NCBI RefSeq assembly: GCF_009730915.1
Contig: NC_052475.1
Location: 496,001-560,000, forward strand
DNA from: Dioscorea cayenensis subsp. rotundata
Lineage: Eukaryota; Streptophyta; Magnoliopsida; Dioscoreales; Dioscoreaceae
DNA: 64,000 nucleotides
Direction of reading: 5' to 3'
How positions within the stretch are numbered: position 1 is the stretch's first letter; each line of letters begins with the position of its first letter. A program made the translations under genes and the position numbers. The notes below the pieces were generated by a model. It ran no database searches and had not been told where the DNA came from. It worked only from the letters and a program-made list of their open reading frames with translations. Shown in pieces: positions 37,094 through 48,376 of this stretch.

Positions 37094-39581
37094 AATTTGG
37101 GAGCCACTTAACTCTTAGTGTATATATATATATATATATATATATATTTTCCTGAAGTTGGTCTTCTCGAATTAATTAAATAAGAGATGCATGCGTATAT
37201 ACCAGCTGGCTAACATTGAGAGGTAGACCAGACTCTATTCATTCTACTAATTAACTGTCGGTCTGTGGGCTATAGAGGAAGTTTGTTGCTGCAATAATGC
37301 AGTACATATATTCTCTTCTTCAACTCTTTATTTTTCCCTATGGAACCAGTACAATAATGAGAGGATGAGCCCCCACTCATCAGATCAAATAATTATGAAT
37401 AAGATTACCCACCGCATCTTGATTATATATATATATATATATATGCTTCTCTTATGAAATTTCATTCTAGCTAGGAAGGTATACACATAATCTCGGCGGG
37501 GATATATATTATATATATTTATGCATCTGCAGCAGAAGTTGGTTCAAAGTGACAATCAATGGAGTCTTGAAGATGAAAAGTAGCTGAAATTTCAACATTA
37601 TCATCAACTGGTATGTATGAATGATAGGACTGATTGACAGCAAATAGAATACGATAGCTTGTCAAGCATGAATCAAGAAACTAAGCCAAGATAAACAAGT
37701 GGTTGGCTGGCTTGAGTATATATATGGTTTAATTAATTGATCTAATTAGAAAAACAAGAACGTGGACTCCAGAATTATTCAGTGGTTTCCTCTGATTTAT
37801 TTAGCCCCCACCTGCGCGCACGAAACAGCAACAGCATTCCATAACTTCCAGAATCATATATTCAGTACGTGGCCAGGCTAGTCAGTGGCCCACTCTCTGT
37901 AGATGTATATGAACCCGATAATATAGACAGTCCCACACATTCCAAAGCCTATAATATAGTTGGAAAACCACTGCTTTATCATCAACTCAAGCCATCTCTC
38001 CATTTCATTTCCAAAAGTGGCTGTAAAGTTTATAGTCAATAAACAGAGCTGGAGATCTAACCAAACTTCAGCAGCATGCTTCCAGATCGATTTGCACAAC
38101 TTTTGACAAAATTAAAAGTTTTTTTAACTGTTTAAACATTGATATAATTGCCTTGATCCTCAATTTACTTACTATTACTTGTTGATAAATTAATAATAAG
38201 CTCGTTTTCGTGTACTATTAATTTCTATCAACCAACAAAGGTGTCTAGCATATATATATATATATATATATATATGTAAGGTGACACCTGGATTATGCTA
38301 AGGATGCTCCTGACGTTTCTTCGAAGGAATACTGGAAATTCCTTCACCTTTCTAATTTTGTTATTGCCACTGCTACCCAACTGATGCATGGAAAAAGTCA
38401 TGCACCCTGCTTGATTGTCAAGTTATTTAATTTATTATTTATGGCAGTGTACTTGAAATCTCACTCAGAAACACAGAAATATTGAACGTTGAAAAAGCAT
38501 GTGACTGACGACTGAGAATCATGACGATAGAAGGTGAGCACATTGCTTCAAAGTTTTATAAGTATGAATCTGTTTTTCAGCCTGGAATTAGAGGCACAAC
38601 GTGCTCATGTGTAGGTGCTATGTGCATGCACTGATGTGATTTCTGGTAAAGCTTAATGTTTGAGTTTGAATTAATGTGCACGTGGATGTGGAAATTTAAG
38701 GTTTATGAGCAATTTATTGCAGCTTGAAAAGAGCGTCTTATTGATACATAAATTAAGATTATGTACTACATATTAGGATGAAGAATCATATCTTTTTGAG
38801 CAAGTACGAATTTATGAATGGCATGTGAGAAGAGGATGGGAATGGCAGCATTTGGGGCCCAGCTAGCTGAAATAAATGATGAATCTTCATGGCCAAGGAA
38901 TACTATATCAGTATACCCTGTCACTGCATTTACATCAAGTAATTAACAATTGCAGGCATTTGCTGCTCATCACTATATAGCATGCAATTGCATGAAACCC
39001 AAATTGCATGGCCATGGACAACCATTTTAATTAGGTCAATTAACTTCTGTCTCTCTCCTCCTCACACCAGCTACAAGCCACTTAGCCACGTTGAGTGTTG
39101 AACCAGAGGATAGTTGTTTATTGGGATGGGTTGTGGAGTACTGGTCCGGAGCAGTGAGATAAGTTAGTGAACATGATGACGAGCACCTTTTTTCCACTTC
39201 AACGTCAAACAAGAGTAAGAGGACATACATCCGTAATAATGAATTGAAGCATTGATAATTAAGGACCCAGACCCAAGCGTACAAAGACTATGGCTAGGGA
39301 CCAAGCGATTTGGCCTTGAGCGTCCTCATTGCTGCTACTATTTGGATTTTGGAATGAGACTGAGTGAGGGAGCTGCATTTGCCTTCCACTTTCTTCTTGG
39401 GAGGGAGACACAGATCTTTTGCAAATCAAGCAGCAACACTTTTTGAAACATGACACGATACACCATCGGTTCAGGGTTGTGCCATGCCCTCTGGTTGTGT
39501 TTTCACATTCTAGAGGAATTAATTAATAAAGCATTTCAATTGCCAGAACCAGAAATGGGACTGCCTATATTTCCAAAGACC
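37094..39581. other. Gene-free DNA with TA repeats
   Basis: Contains (TA)n runs at about 37121-37147, 37425-37442 and 38245-38273, and otherwise unremarkable AT-rich sequence. A 73-codon minus-strand frame at 37878-38099 ends with a hydrophobic stretch (YIIGFGMCGTVYIIGFIYIY) that would make a membrane helix, but I recognise no family and do not call it a gene. Confidence 0.4.
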
Positions 39582-39840
39582 ATTGGGCTCAGTGGCGGTG
39601 CCAGGACTCGTCAGAGAGTGGGGCAAAAGTTGATGGAAAAAAATTTCTAGCCGCCGAATAAACATTCCGACCGGTCAACAAAAAATTTGGCATACAAACA
39701 TGAAACATAAATACATAAAAAACATATCAAAAGTTAATTGATCTATTCAATAACAAGAAAGTCAAATTAATTCAAAAAAACTTCATTATTATACACAAGT
39801 ACATGAATAACAACTAATTTTTCCTAACCAATGGAGTACT

Positions 39841-42364
39841 TCAAGCACTGGAACCTTTGAGAGGTTTCAAATAGTTTTTCTGAGATGCCAACTTTTGAAA
39901 CCTTTGCATAATTGTTTCTTCATCAATGCTAATGAATATTTTTTTCTCAATGTAACACACCAAACAATCGACGAGTAGTTCATCCGCAAGTCGGTTGCGC
40001 AAAATCGGTCTTCACAACATTCATTCTCTGAAAAACATCTCTCAACGAGTGTAGTGAAACCCGGTAACACCAATGCTAGCTCAATGAGTCGATACACCAA
40101 AAGGAAAAACAAATATGATATTTATGCTTCACCATCTTTATTGCAAGAGCTCCAACATCAACAAGATTATAGAAATCTGGATCCCCTCTTACAGAGATCA
40201 ATGTAGAGTTCAAGTTGGTAGTGAAGCTCGAGCAAGCTCAGTAGATGAGAAATCCTCGAGTATAATCTAGCAAGATGGAGTATTTCATGATGATCAAAAG
40301 CGAGCAAAGTTGTTGGAAGGATCAAGACTCAATACACCCTTAAGCAAATTAGTGTTTGCCTCATTGAAACGATTGTTCAATTCTTCAAACGAACCTCATC
40401 AATTACCTACCATATTTAAAAAGACAATTCATTTCAAGTATAAAAACCAATAACATACATATTTATCAATTATAAGAAAATGAAAAATAGAATGAAATAC
40501 TCGTTGCAAAAGATTTCCACACGGAAATGATGAATATAAGTCATTGGTTCTCCATCAACAAGTGTATACTGACGTTTTCGATAATTTCGTCCATGCTTGG
40601 TACTTTAATTTTATGCTTTAGATGCAATTCAGGTGGTTTCCTTCAACAAATTTTTCCCAACCATTTTCTCTATATGCATGTAACTTGCATTTCAATGCTT
40701 CAACCATACGACAAAGAAGTGGCTATGTTTTTGATCTTTGGCTTGTAGAATCTTTGATAAAGGATCCGTCACTCCTAAAAATATACAACATTAACTTTCC
40801 TGAAAATACAAACTCAAAAAGAACCCATTTTATCCAACAAACCCCTAGCGATTGCCTCGATTTTTTTCCTTATCTCACCATCTTGTTGTATTGCAAAAAG
40901 CACCTCTTCCAATGAATCCCACATATCAAATAGCCGGAGTAATGTTTTATAGTGAGAACCCCAACGAGTAGCACTCGGTCGAGCTAAGCTTATTTCTTGA
41001 TTTTTGACCCGCCCTTTTTGAAATCTCACCACTTTGTAGTTTTTGCACAACTTTATCATGGTGTGCTTGTCGAAGAGCATCATGCCTTTTACATGAACTT
41101 CCAACCATATTCACAATCATAGAAACGTAATCAAAGAATTGACTCACATCATGATTTTTCCTCTCGCAGCAGATACAACAACTAACTGGAGTTGGTGAGC
41201 AAAACAATGAATATAATGCGCATGCTTGTTTCCATTTAGAATGAGTGCTTTCAATCCATTAAGCTCTCCACGCATATTAGAAGCTCCATCATAACCTTGA
41301 CCTCTAAGTCTTGATAGGTGACAACCCATTTATCGCAAAAGAATTCATCAACGACGATTCTTTAAACACTGAGCAGAAGTCTAGATTACATGAACCACTC
41401 CAACAAAGCGTTCAACAATTTCTCCTACATCATTGACAAATCTCAAAACCACAACCATTTGCTCTTTCATAGAACTATCTCGGGCCTCATCAAGCAAAAG
41501 AGAAAAGAACTTGTCTCCGATCTCATTCAAAATGACTTTTCTAGTTTCCTTTCCACAAGCTTCAATAATATGCCTTTGAATGGTAGATGAAGTCAATTGA
41601 TTGTTTTTAGGAGCATTTGATAGCATCACTTTGTTTGCTTCTTCATTATACTTACAAAACCAATTTAAAAGTTCAAGAAAATGGCCTCGGTGCATTGATT
41701 TTGGTGACTCATCGTGTCCTCAAAAAGCCAATCCTTCACCCAAAAGATATCGAGCTACTCTTACAACTGTTGTCAACCGAACACGATACTCATCTTCATT
41801 AGCAACATTCTTTGAAGAAAAAACAAAATCAATATTCTCCCTTTGGTTTTGATATTGCTCAACCTTAATTCTTGCAAATGTGTGTGGGCTTTCCGGACCT
41901 CCTTCATGAGCAATAAAATTTTGCATGCCATTTTTCCAATTACTATACCCAACTTCCGTAAAAGCATTGCCGCCACCTTTATTGCTATTATTGCCTTTAT
42001 TGGGAAACAAGTAGCAATATAAACAAAATGCTTTATCTTTGGAAACGCTATACTCTAGCCAAGCAAATCTTTTAAACCAATTAGGGAGAAACCTCCTTTT
42101 ATTTGTTTGAGGAAATTGATGCCCAACTGGTTGACAAGGCCCTTTAGCTAAGTATCTCCTTCTCAATGTATCCCTCATCTCTAATGGAAAGCTATTAATT
42201 GGATTTCTCAAGCCCGGATCACTAACTATATCATTATCGGAAACTTCTACCTCTACACGAGGTCTTTTTCCACTAGCTTGGTCAATAGGAGTTTCATTAT
42301 TCGTTGTTGATGGTTCGGGAGTTGATGAAGGACTCGGGTTTATTGGCATGAAATACTTTTTCAT
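39841..42364 (-). pseudogene. hAT transposase (TTF / DUF4371 / hAT dimerisation), decayed
   Basis: The frame starts MKKYFMPINPSPSS and carries, in order: a TTF-type zinc finger (FAWLEYSVSKDKAFCLYCYL...FTEVGYSNWKNG), DUF4371 (STIQRHIIEACGKETRKVIL; FFSLLLDEARDSS), then GQGYDGASNMRGELNGLKAL and IHCFAHQLQL. It ends with the C-terminal hAT dimerisation region (LIELALVLPGFTTLVERCFS; ADELLVDCLVCYIEKKIF). Breaks: a TGA at 41720-41722 where relatives read arginine, further stops after GVVHV near 41380, and frame changes near 41.15, 40.8 and 40.0 kb. TGA for CGA is the change expected from methyl-C decay in a silenced transposon. Confidence 0.85.
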
Positions 42365-43060
42365 TTTTGAAATTCCTATTAATAACAATAACAATTTACA
42401 ATCAATGCATTTAAATAAACAAATCAAACATGCAAACAAATGTAAAGCCTCCAAGAATCTAATGGTGAAGTCAATTGACAAAATATCACATGAAAAACTA
42501 GAAGTCAAAAAATAAAAAACTACATATTTGGTGATGGAATTCTAAAAAAAAAACGATTAAACAAACACTTACCAATATGGCCAATCTTTCTATGTGCAAA
42601 GCCAAATCTTGATATCAAATCCAAGAGATGAGATTTTTCTGAAAAACAAACATAATGAGTCAATGCCAAATCTCTAAATTGTTGCCTTTCATTCTAATAA
42701 TGCATGAGTACAAAATATAAGGAGACAAGTTACTACAATTACAAAGTGGTAATAGGCTAATAACCTAATAGGCTAATAATTCACATGTGATATGACTGAC
42801 CCTATGAGGCATTTCTACAAACATGTGCTATGCCAGCACCAATTAATGATTAGTCTTATATAACTGACTCTATGAGGCATTTCTACAAACATGTAATGTG
42901 CAGCCTACCACTCGTGACTCTACATGACTGTCAGCTGTGATTGAAGCAGAAGTGAATTTGCAGATGAATTGATGAAGAGAAGCTGAGTTGCAGTTACTGC
43001 TGTTGTCTTGGTGTCTTTAGTTTTGAGTAGAAGGGTAATAGGTGTTTTCAGGTGTTTGAA

Positions 43061-43548
43061 TGGTCGTTTTGTTCGTTGAGTTGTGACCGAGAATCAATCA
43101 AGGGCATGATGAATTTGATCAAGTGGAATGGCATTAGTTCGAGGCGACTCTCGAAAAGAGAATGAAGAGAAGCATGGATGGTCGAGATTAAATCATCATG
43201 GATGGATAGCTTTAGTTCGAGGCAAGGCAAGTGGATGGTCGTTTTTGTTCGTTGAGTTGTGACCGAGAATCAATCAAGGGCGTGATGAATTTGATCAAGT
43301 GGAATGGCATTAGTTGAGGCGATCTGAAAAGAGAATGAAGAGAAGCATGGATGGTGAGATTAAATCATCATGGATGGATAGCTTTTAGTTCGAGGCAAAG
43401 GCAAGTGGATGGTCGTTTTGTTCGTTGAGTTGTGACCGAGAATCAATCAAGGGCTGTGATGAATTTGATCAAGTAGAATGGCATTAGTTTGAGGCAGCTA
43501 CTGAAAAGAGAATGAAGAGAAGCATGGATGGCTGAGATTAAATCATGA
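43061..43548. repeat. Three tandem copies of a ~175-bp subterminal unit
   Basis: Units begin at 43061, 43236 and 43410, each opening with TGGTCGTTTTTGTTCGTTGA (one T fewer in units 1 and 3) and containing GAATCAATCAAGGGC and AGAGAAGCATGGATGG. They differ by a few single-base changes and indels. Their position 90-580 bp from the transposase-side end of the hAT element fits subterminal transposase-binding repeats. Confidence 0.9.
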
Positions 43549-43644
43549 AGTCTAGATGCACAACTCAATCCTCAGGGTTTTTCCGGTGGAGGGTGTGGCG
43601 GATGTCCCTCCTCGCCACACCCCGGCACCGCCACTGATTGGGCT

Positions 43645-44156
43645 GTGGTTATATAAGTCAAGAGCACAAACATGGCCACATCGACAAACCTTCTTTCTTC
43701 TGCTTTTGTTGAGAGATTGAGACTTAGATTTCAACTATTAAATCTAGAGTTGTAAAATAAAATCACATCCAAGGTTGAGCTACATGTGACTTATCCACAT
43801 TTCTATTATAAAAAAAAAAACCACATTGAAGATTTTAAATTTTTATAAAAAAAAATTAAATCCAATTTTATAGATGATCCTATGACATCTATAACTACAA
43901 TTTTTTACAATTTTTTTATTTTTTTTTAAGACATGACTCAACATTTCATTGGGATTAATATTTTTTTACTGTGATAAATATATGATTTATTTAATTTATT
44001 GAAATTAAAAAATAGCATTTTGGAGTCAATTAGATATACCATAAAGACGAATCATTTTATGAGCAATTAGAGAAATACCTTTATATATATATATAGTAGT
44101 AATGATAAAACATGTTCCTCCTTGGTGAATGCTCCCATAAGCAGAACCAAAGTGAG
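43645..44156. other. AT-rich gene-free DNA
   Basis: Low-complexity sequence between the hAT element and the next retroposon. Nothing recognised. Confidence 0.4.
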
Positions 44157-44170
44157 ATTATTAATTACTT

Positions 44171-44452
44171 TCCAGTCAAGAGGAGCCTGGAGTTTGTTGA
44201 GCCCAGTAGGGGAGAAACTAGTAGCTCCTGATCTCTATGGGTAGATCCTAATGGTTATCTTCCCTACTAGGATATTGTTCTATCTTTTTGTTTTTTTCTA
44301 CATCTAATGGTCCTAGTTTTTGTGCTGTATGTTGTTGTTTGGTACTACTCCGCCTCTCTGGCTATGTTCCTTTTTTTACTTGTAAATTTTTTGGTTTGTA
44401 ATCAGGGTCTGTTGTGTACTGTTTGTAATAAATTGTGGTTTATTTTTTTTAA
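44171..44452 (+). mobile_element. Short retroposon (truncated LINE or SINE), 14-bp target duplication
   Basis: A 282-bp segment flanked by identical 14-base copies of ATTATTAATTACTT (44157-44170 and 44453-44466). Its right end, ATAAATTGTGGTTTATTTTTTTT, resembles a LINE 3' UTR end. It is not alignable by eye to the other LINE family in the window. It has no coding capacity. The long exact duplication supports target-primed reverse transcription. Confidence 0.75.
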
Positions 44453-44794
44453 ATTATTAATTACTTAAATATGACTTATCTTTCCCTACAACATTGGAAT
44501 GACTATGAAATATATTTTTTTAATTATGTTGAAAAGATTAAGATTTATGAGTTATTATGGATAATTAACTAGAAATTTCTCTAGTTGAAATGTGTTTGAA
44601 TAACACCTAAGGATGGATTTAAGAAATGTTATGATAGGTAGATTAAAAAAAATACATATATATATATATAATATTTAAGAAAACTTTTAAAAACCAAAAT
44701 TAAAAGCAAAAATTGCCTATAATGGTGTCCACAAATTAATTGGGAAAGTAATTCTCAAAGAAAAGTAATAAATGGCTAACATGAAAGTTTCTAG

Positions 44795-46414
44795 CGGATA
44801 GACATCAACAAACACTCAATGAAGCATCACAGAAAATCAAGCGCTCCCTTGACTTCCTCAACTCAAGAGCATCAAATCCTCCTGGCGAACTCGATCACGA
44901 CACCACATAGGAGTTGTCGCACCACCAGATCTTCTGGCCAAGGCCTGAGATGCCAGACGGTGTCTTCCGCCTGAACAGGCTTTTACCTCCTTTTATCTTC
45001 CTTTCTCTGTTTTATTGTACTTTTCTCCTTCACTTCTGGTGGGGTTAAATTTTCAGGAGGTCACCCAACTTTACTTCGTTTTCAATTCGGTCACCCAAGT
45101 TCAAAACGCATAAAAACGATCACCCAACTATGATTTCTTTTTCACGGTCGAGTCACTGAGCCAATTCCAGCCCTCATAAACCTACGTGGTAGCCGGAACG
45201 GCTATGTCAGCAGAGCTGTGCTGACTCAAAATCCTGATGTGTCAGCATGGCTATGCACATGCTCGACTTCAAACCCTCACGTCATCATCAAGCTTATTTC
45301 TTCTTCATCTTCTTCCTTAATTCGGAAGAAAGCGAGGCGACGATGTCTTGCGAAAACGGGGTAATAGGCGAGATCGATGCGAAGAGTCTCACACCGCGAT
45401 GCCATTCATAACCTCTCCGAGCTCGGCCTCCAGACTTCTCCATATCCTTATCCAACCCTTCACGGAGCGGAGCCTCCGGCACCGCCACCCGATCTCGAGC
45501 TCCTCCTCTCCAACCTCTTCTTCTTCGCTTCCAACCTCTTCAGGCTCTACATCTCCTTCTTCTTCCTCTGCTCCTCCTGCGCCTCCGTCGGCATGAGCAA
45601 GCCCTCTCGATCAGCCGCATCACCATGAACTCCTGCTCCCTCTGATACATCAACACTATCGCCACAAATGACCAACGGACAAGCTTCTCCTTCTTCACCT
45701 TATCACCAAGACACCCACAGAGAGAAAAGCCCAAGGCTGAGCGCAATCTCAAACTCTCCTCCAGTCATCTCCGGCGGCTCTTCGAAGCATACACCGCTCC
45801 TATACTGCTGCAAGAGATCTCTAGAATAGCCATGGCTTCTCGACAACGCCCTCTCTATCTCCTCCGCCTCCATTGCTCCAAAAGCACCGCAAAGACTCGA
45901 TTTTTAATCTAAAAGACGCAATATTTTTCATGAATTATTCACAAAGATGAGATTTTTTTTATCAAGAAACTTCCTCTGAATTGGATTGAAAAATGCGAAA
46001 CAGAGAAACGAGGCCATGGAGAAGAGGATAAAAATAGGTTATCAGGTTGAGGCGAAGGATCTAAGAACCCGCTAAGAGATCGCCCGAGAAGCCGGGGAAG
46101 GGGAATCAACACGAGATCTTGATGATGGCGTGGAGGGTTTATTCTTAGTCAGCACAGCTCTGCTGACAGAGCTGTTCCGGCTGCCACGTAGGTTTATGAG
46201 GGTTGAAATTGGTCGGGTGACTGACCGGTGAAAAGAAATCATAGTTGGGTGATCGTTTTTATGCGTTTTGAACTTGGGTGACCGAATTGAAAACGAAGTA
46301 AAGTTGGATGACCTCCTGAAAATTTAACCCCTTCTGGTGAGAGAATTTTATCCCTGTACTATTTTCTTCTTTCTCAGTAAATCAGTAGTTTATCCACTTT
46401 TTATTAAAAAAAAA
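44795..46414 (+). mobile_element. LINE 3' tail copy, split by a nested MULE
   Basis: A plus-strand, 5'-truncated copy of the 32.7-37.1 kb LINE. It opens CGGATAGACATCAACAAACA, follows the longer copy through CCAGACGGTGTCTTCCGCCT and ends in TTTATCCACTTTTTATT and a poly-A tract. The target duplication AAAGTTTCTAG lies at 44784-44794 and again at 46415-46425 after (and partly within) the poly-A. The LINE sequence is interrupted between 45041 and 46331 by the MULE, so about 330 bp of LINE are present in two pieces. Confidence 0.9.
45042..46330. mobile_element. MULE with ~185-bp inverted repeats, possible Pack-MULE
   Basis: A 1,289-bp element starting GGGTTAAATTTTCAGGAGGT and ending with its reverse complement. 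The inverted similarity runs for about 185 bp on each side (to about 45227 and from about 46146) with few mismatches. It is flanked by the nine bases CTTCTGGTG (45033-45041 and 46331-46339). Long inverted repeats and a 9-bp duplication are the mark of Mutator-like elements. No transposase is present. The interior, 45290-45910, is more GC-rich than its surroundings and has open frames on both strands, so it may be a captured gene fragment. I cannot name the source. Confidence 0.9.
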
Positions 46415-46425
46415 AAAGTTTCTAG

Positions 46426-47018
46426 AGGCCGGAGTAACACATACATGTTAGGATCGGGTGAGAGGAAATGTATAGGTGATCTCACACAGAACACTAAGGC
46501 TCACAGTTGATTGAGTTCTTAATATAAGAACAGAATGAAATGAAGAGAAGTATGGAGGAAAAGATAACAGAGATGTTCTGAAATTCCTTACATTCACTTC
46601 ATTGATTCATTCAAGCATTTAAACAAACAACTTATATGCATGCCAGAGAAGCAGCATAGTTCATACAACCACAACAATCGAAATATAAAATACAAACATA
46701 CAGTGAAAGCAAATTCTAAATGAAACACAACAATAAGATAAATTTGAGATGATGTGAATCCCAATTCAGTGCTAAATTCATTAGTCTTCGGCTGCAGTAG
46801 AGTGAGCTGGAGGTTGGAAGCAGTGCAGGGACCTGGGGAGCATCCAGCAATGGCTCCAGTGATATGTCTGATCAAACATCTTCAACAATACATGCTCGGG
46901 ATCCAAATTATAAATCTTATTCCCAAGTTTTTTTACGTTTTTTCAAAGATATCAATCGCAAGGGAGGACATTACATCCTTCGTCGCTAAGGTTAGGGTTA
47001 GGGTTAGGGTTTGGGACG
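46426..47018. other. Upstream region of the U2AF35 pseudogene
   Basis: Probable former promoter and 5' UTR of the U2AF35 gene. Apart from the telo-box repeat at its end I see nothing defined. Confidence 0.45.
46991..47012 (+). promoter_or_regulatory. Telo-box type repeat in a 5' leader
   Basis: Three GTTAGG units running into TTAGGGTTT, the reverse of the plant telo-box AAACCCTAA, seven to twenty-eight bases before the start codon of the U2AF35 copy. Telo-boxes are frequent in leaders of plant housekeeping and RNA-processing genes. Here it is probably a leftover of the original promoter. Confidence 0.55.
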
Positions 47019-47980
47019 ATGGCCGAGCACCTGGCATCCATCTTTGGCACGGAAAAGGATAGGGTGAATTGCCCTTTCTACTGTAAGATCGGTGCTTGCC
47101 GCCACGGATCGAGATCGTTGTTCTCGATTGCACACCCGCCCCAGCATCAGCCCCACTCTCCTTCTCACCAACATGTATCAGCGTCCTGACATGATCACTC
47201 CAGGCGTCGATGCCAAGGGCCGCCCATTCGATCCAAGGAAAATCCAGGAGCACTTCGAGGTCCTACTTTATCTCCCTTCTTTTTCTCGTACTATATGCTC
47301 GTTATTTGAATTCGATCGATGCTGCCGTTGGTGGGAATCTTCTGTCAGATAATCACCTTTTAGCTGAAAAAAGATTGATTTCCATGGGGTTTGTTCTTGA
47401 TTTTTACTACTTCGTTTGATCTCGTAGTTGCAGCCTGCTTGGATCGAAGAAAATTATATGAAAGCAAAAGAAATTAGGGAATGATGTTTTGCTTAATTCT
47501 TGCGTCTGGTTTAATGTGGAAATTACAATGCAAGGCAAATGAATGGATCTGCATCCATGTGGAAATAGTATACATAGCAAATGAACAAGATTGTATGAAT
47601 ATTTTTATTATTATTTTTTTATCCAATTTTTGTTTTCCTCCACTCCCTCGATGGATTGTCGCAAGAAGGAAAGAAATAATAGAAAATGGCATATGCATCG
47701 ATCCGATGCGGTGATTGACAAATGGAGTATATATTTGAATCCATATGATTTGTATGTTGAAGCGAGTGTTATTTTTGATTGACTTATCACTTTAAGTGAG
47801 TAACATGTGGCAGTTGTCATCTTTTTATTGACTTTGATAACTTTACACAACATTAGAGCCGTTTCTGTTATTGTTATATCTTATAAAATCATGCTATTAT
47901 TTTGGATGCTGGGTTTTCAACAATATCTGATTAGAACTATTGATTCAACATGTGCTTTCAACAGAATTCCTATGAAGATC

Positions 47981-48365
47981 TGTTAGCTGCTGCCACTCTG
48001 ATCTGATCACCAGCACCTGCACCGGAAGCTCTTCTCTTTCAGGGAAATCTACACATGGTGCATTCACTCAGAAACAAGAATGAACATAAAGTATAACTTT
48101 TAGTGTGTTCTGAACTTTGCTACCTTTCTTCAAAAGAGCTTCAGAAAAGGAAAATACAACAACATTACATATAAAACAAGCAAAAAAAATAAAATAAGAA
48201 AGAACATAACAGATACCAACAAACAACACATCAAAGCCAGCTAATTCAACTGCTTTCCACACTAGCACTTGAGTGTATATCCCACCTACCACGTACGACA
48301 TCACATGGCTCTCTTCAGAATTGCACTCAAACAGTCTAGTAGCTACGTCAGGATTAATACTAACA
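47981..48365 (-). repeat. 3' LTR of the copia element
   Basis: 385 bp, bounded by TG...CA on the element's strand and nearly identical to 52666-53047. It is the 3' LTR because gag-pol reads towards lower coordinates. Confidence 0.93.
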
Positions 48366-48376
48366 TATCTCCCCCT
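48366..48376 (-). promoter_or_regulatory. Polypurine tract of the copia element
   Basis: On the element's strand AGGGGGAGATA lies directly before the 3' LTR, the normal site for plus-strand DNA priming. Confidence 0.8.

Larger units (their letters stand above)
39590..43636 (-). mobile_element. Complete hAT element with perfect 8-bp target duplication
   Basis: A 4,047-bp element with terminal inverted repeats CAGTGGCGGTGCC at the left and GGCACCGCCACTG at the right, flanked by ATTGGGCT on both sides (39582-39589 and 43637-43644). The 8-bp duplication and CA-type ends place it in the hAT superfamily. Its transposase is of the DUF4371/TTF-zinc-finger type (often named zinc finger MYM-type protein 1-like) on the minus strand. 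Three tandem copies of a roughly 175-bp unit lie near its 5' end. It is structurally complete, but its transposase is broken. Confidence 0.93.

Noticed and set aside
37878-38099. 73-codon minus-strand frame with a membrane-like C-terminus
   Set aside because: No recognised family, no splice or promoter support, and it lies in AT-rich DNA where hydrophobic frames arise easily.
43061-43548. Regular repeats that might suggest a CRISPR-like array
   Set aside because: Units are 175 bp, contiguous, without spacers, and lie inside a plant hAT element in eukaryotic DNA.
46991-47012. TTAGGG repeats as an interstitial telomere
   Set aside because: Only three units, placed exactly in the 5' leader of a U2AF35 gene, so a telo-box leader motif is a better reading. 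Plant telomere repeats are TTTAGGG.
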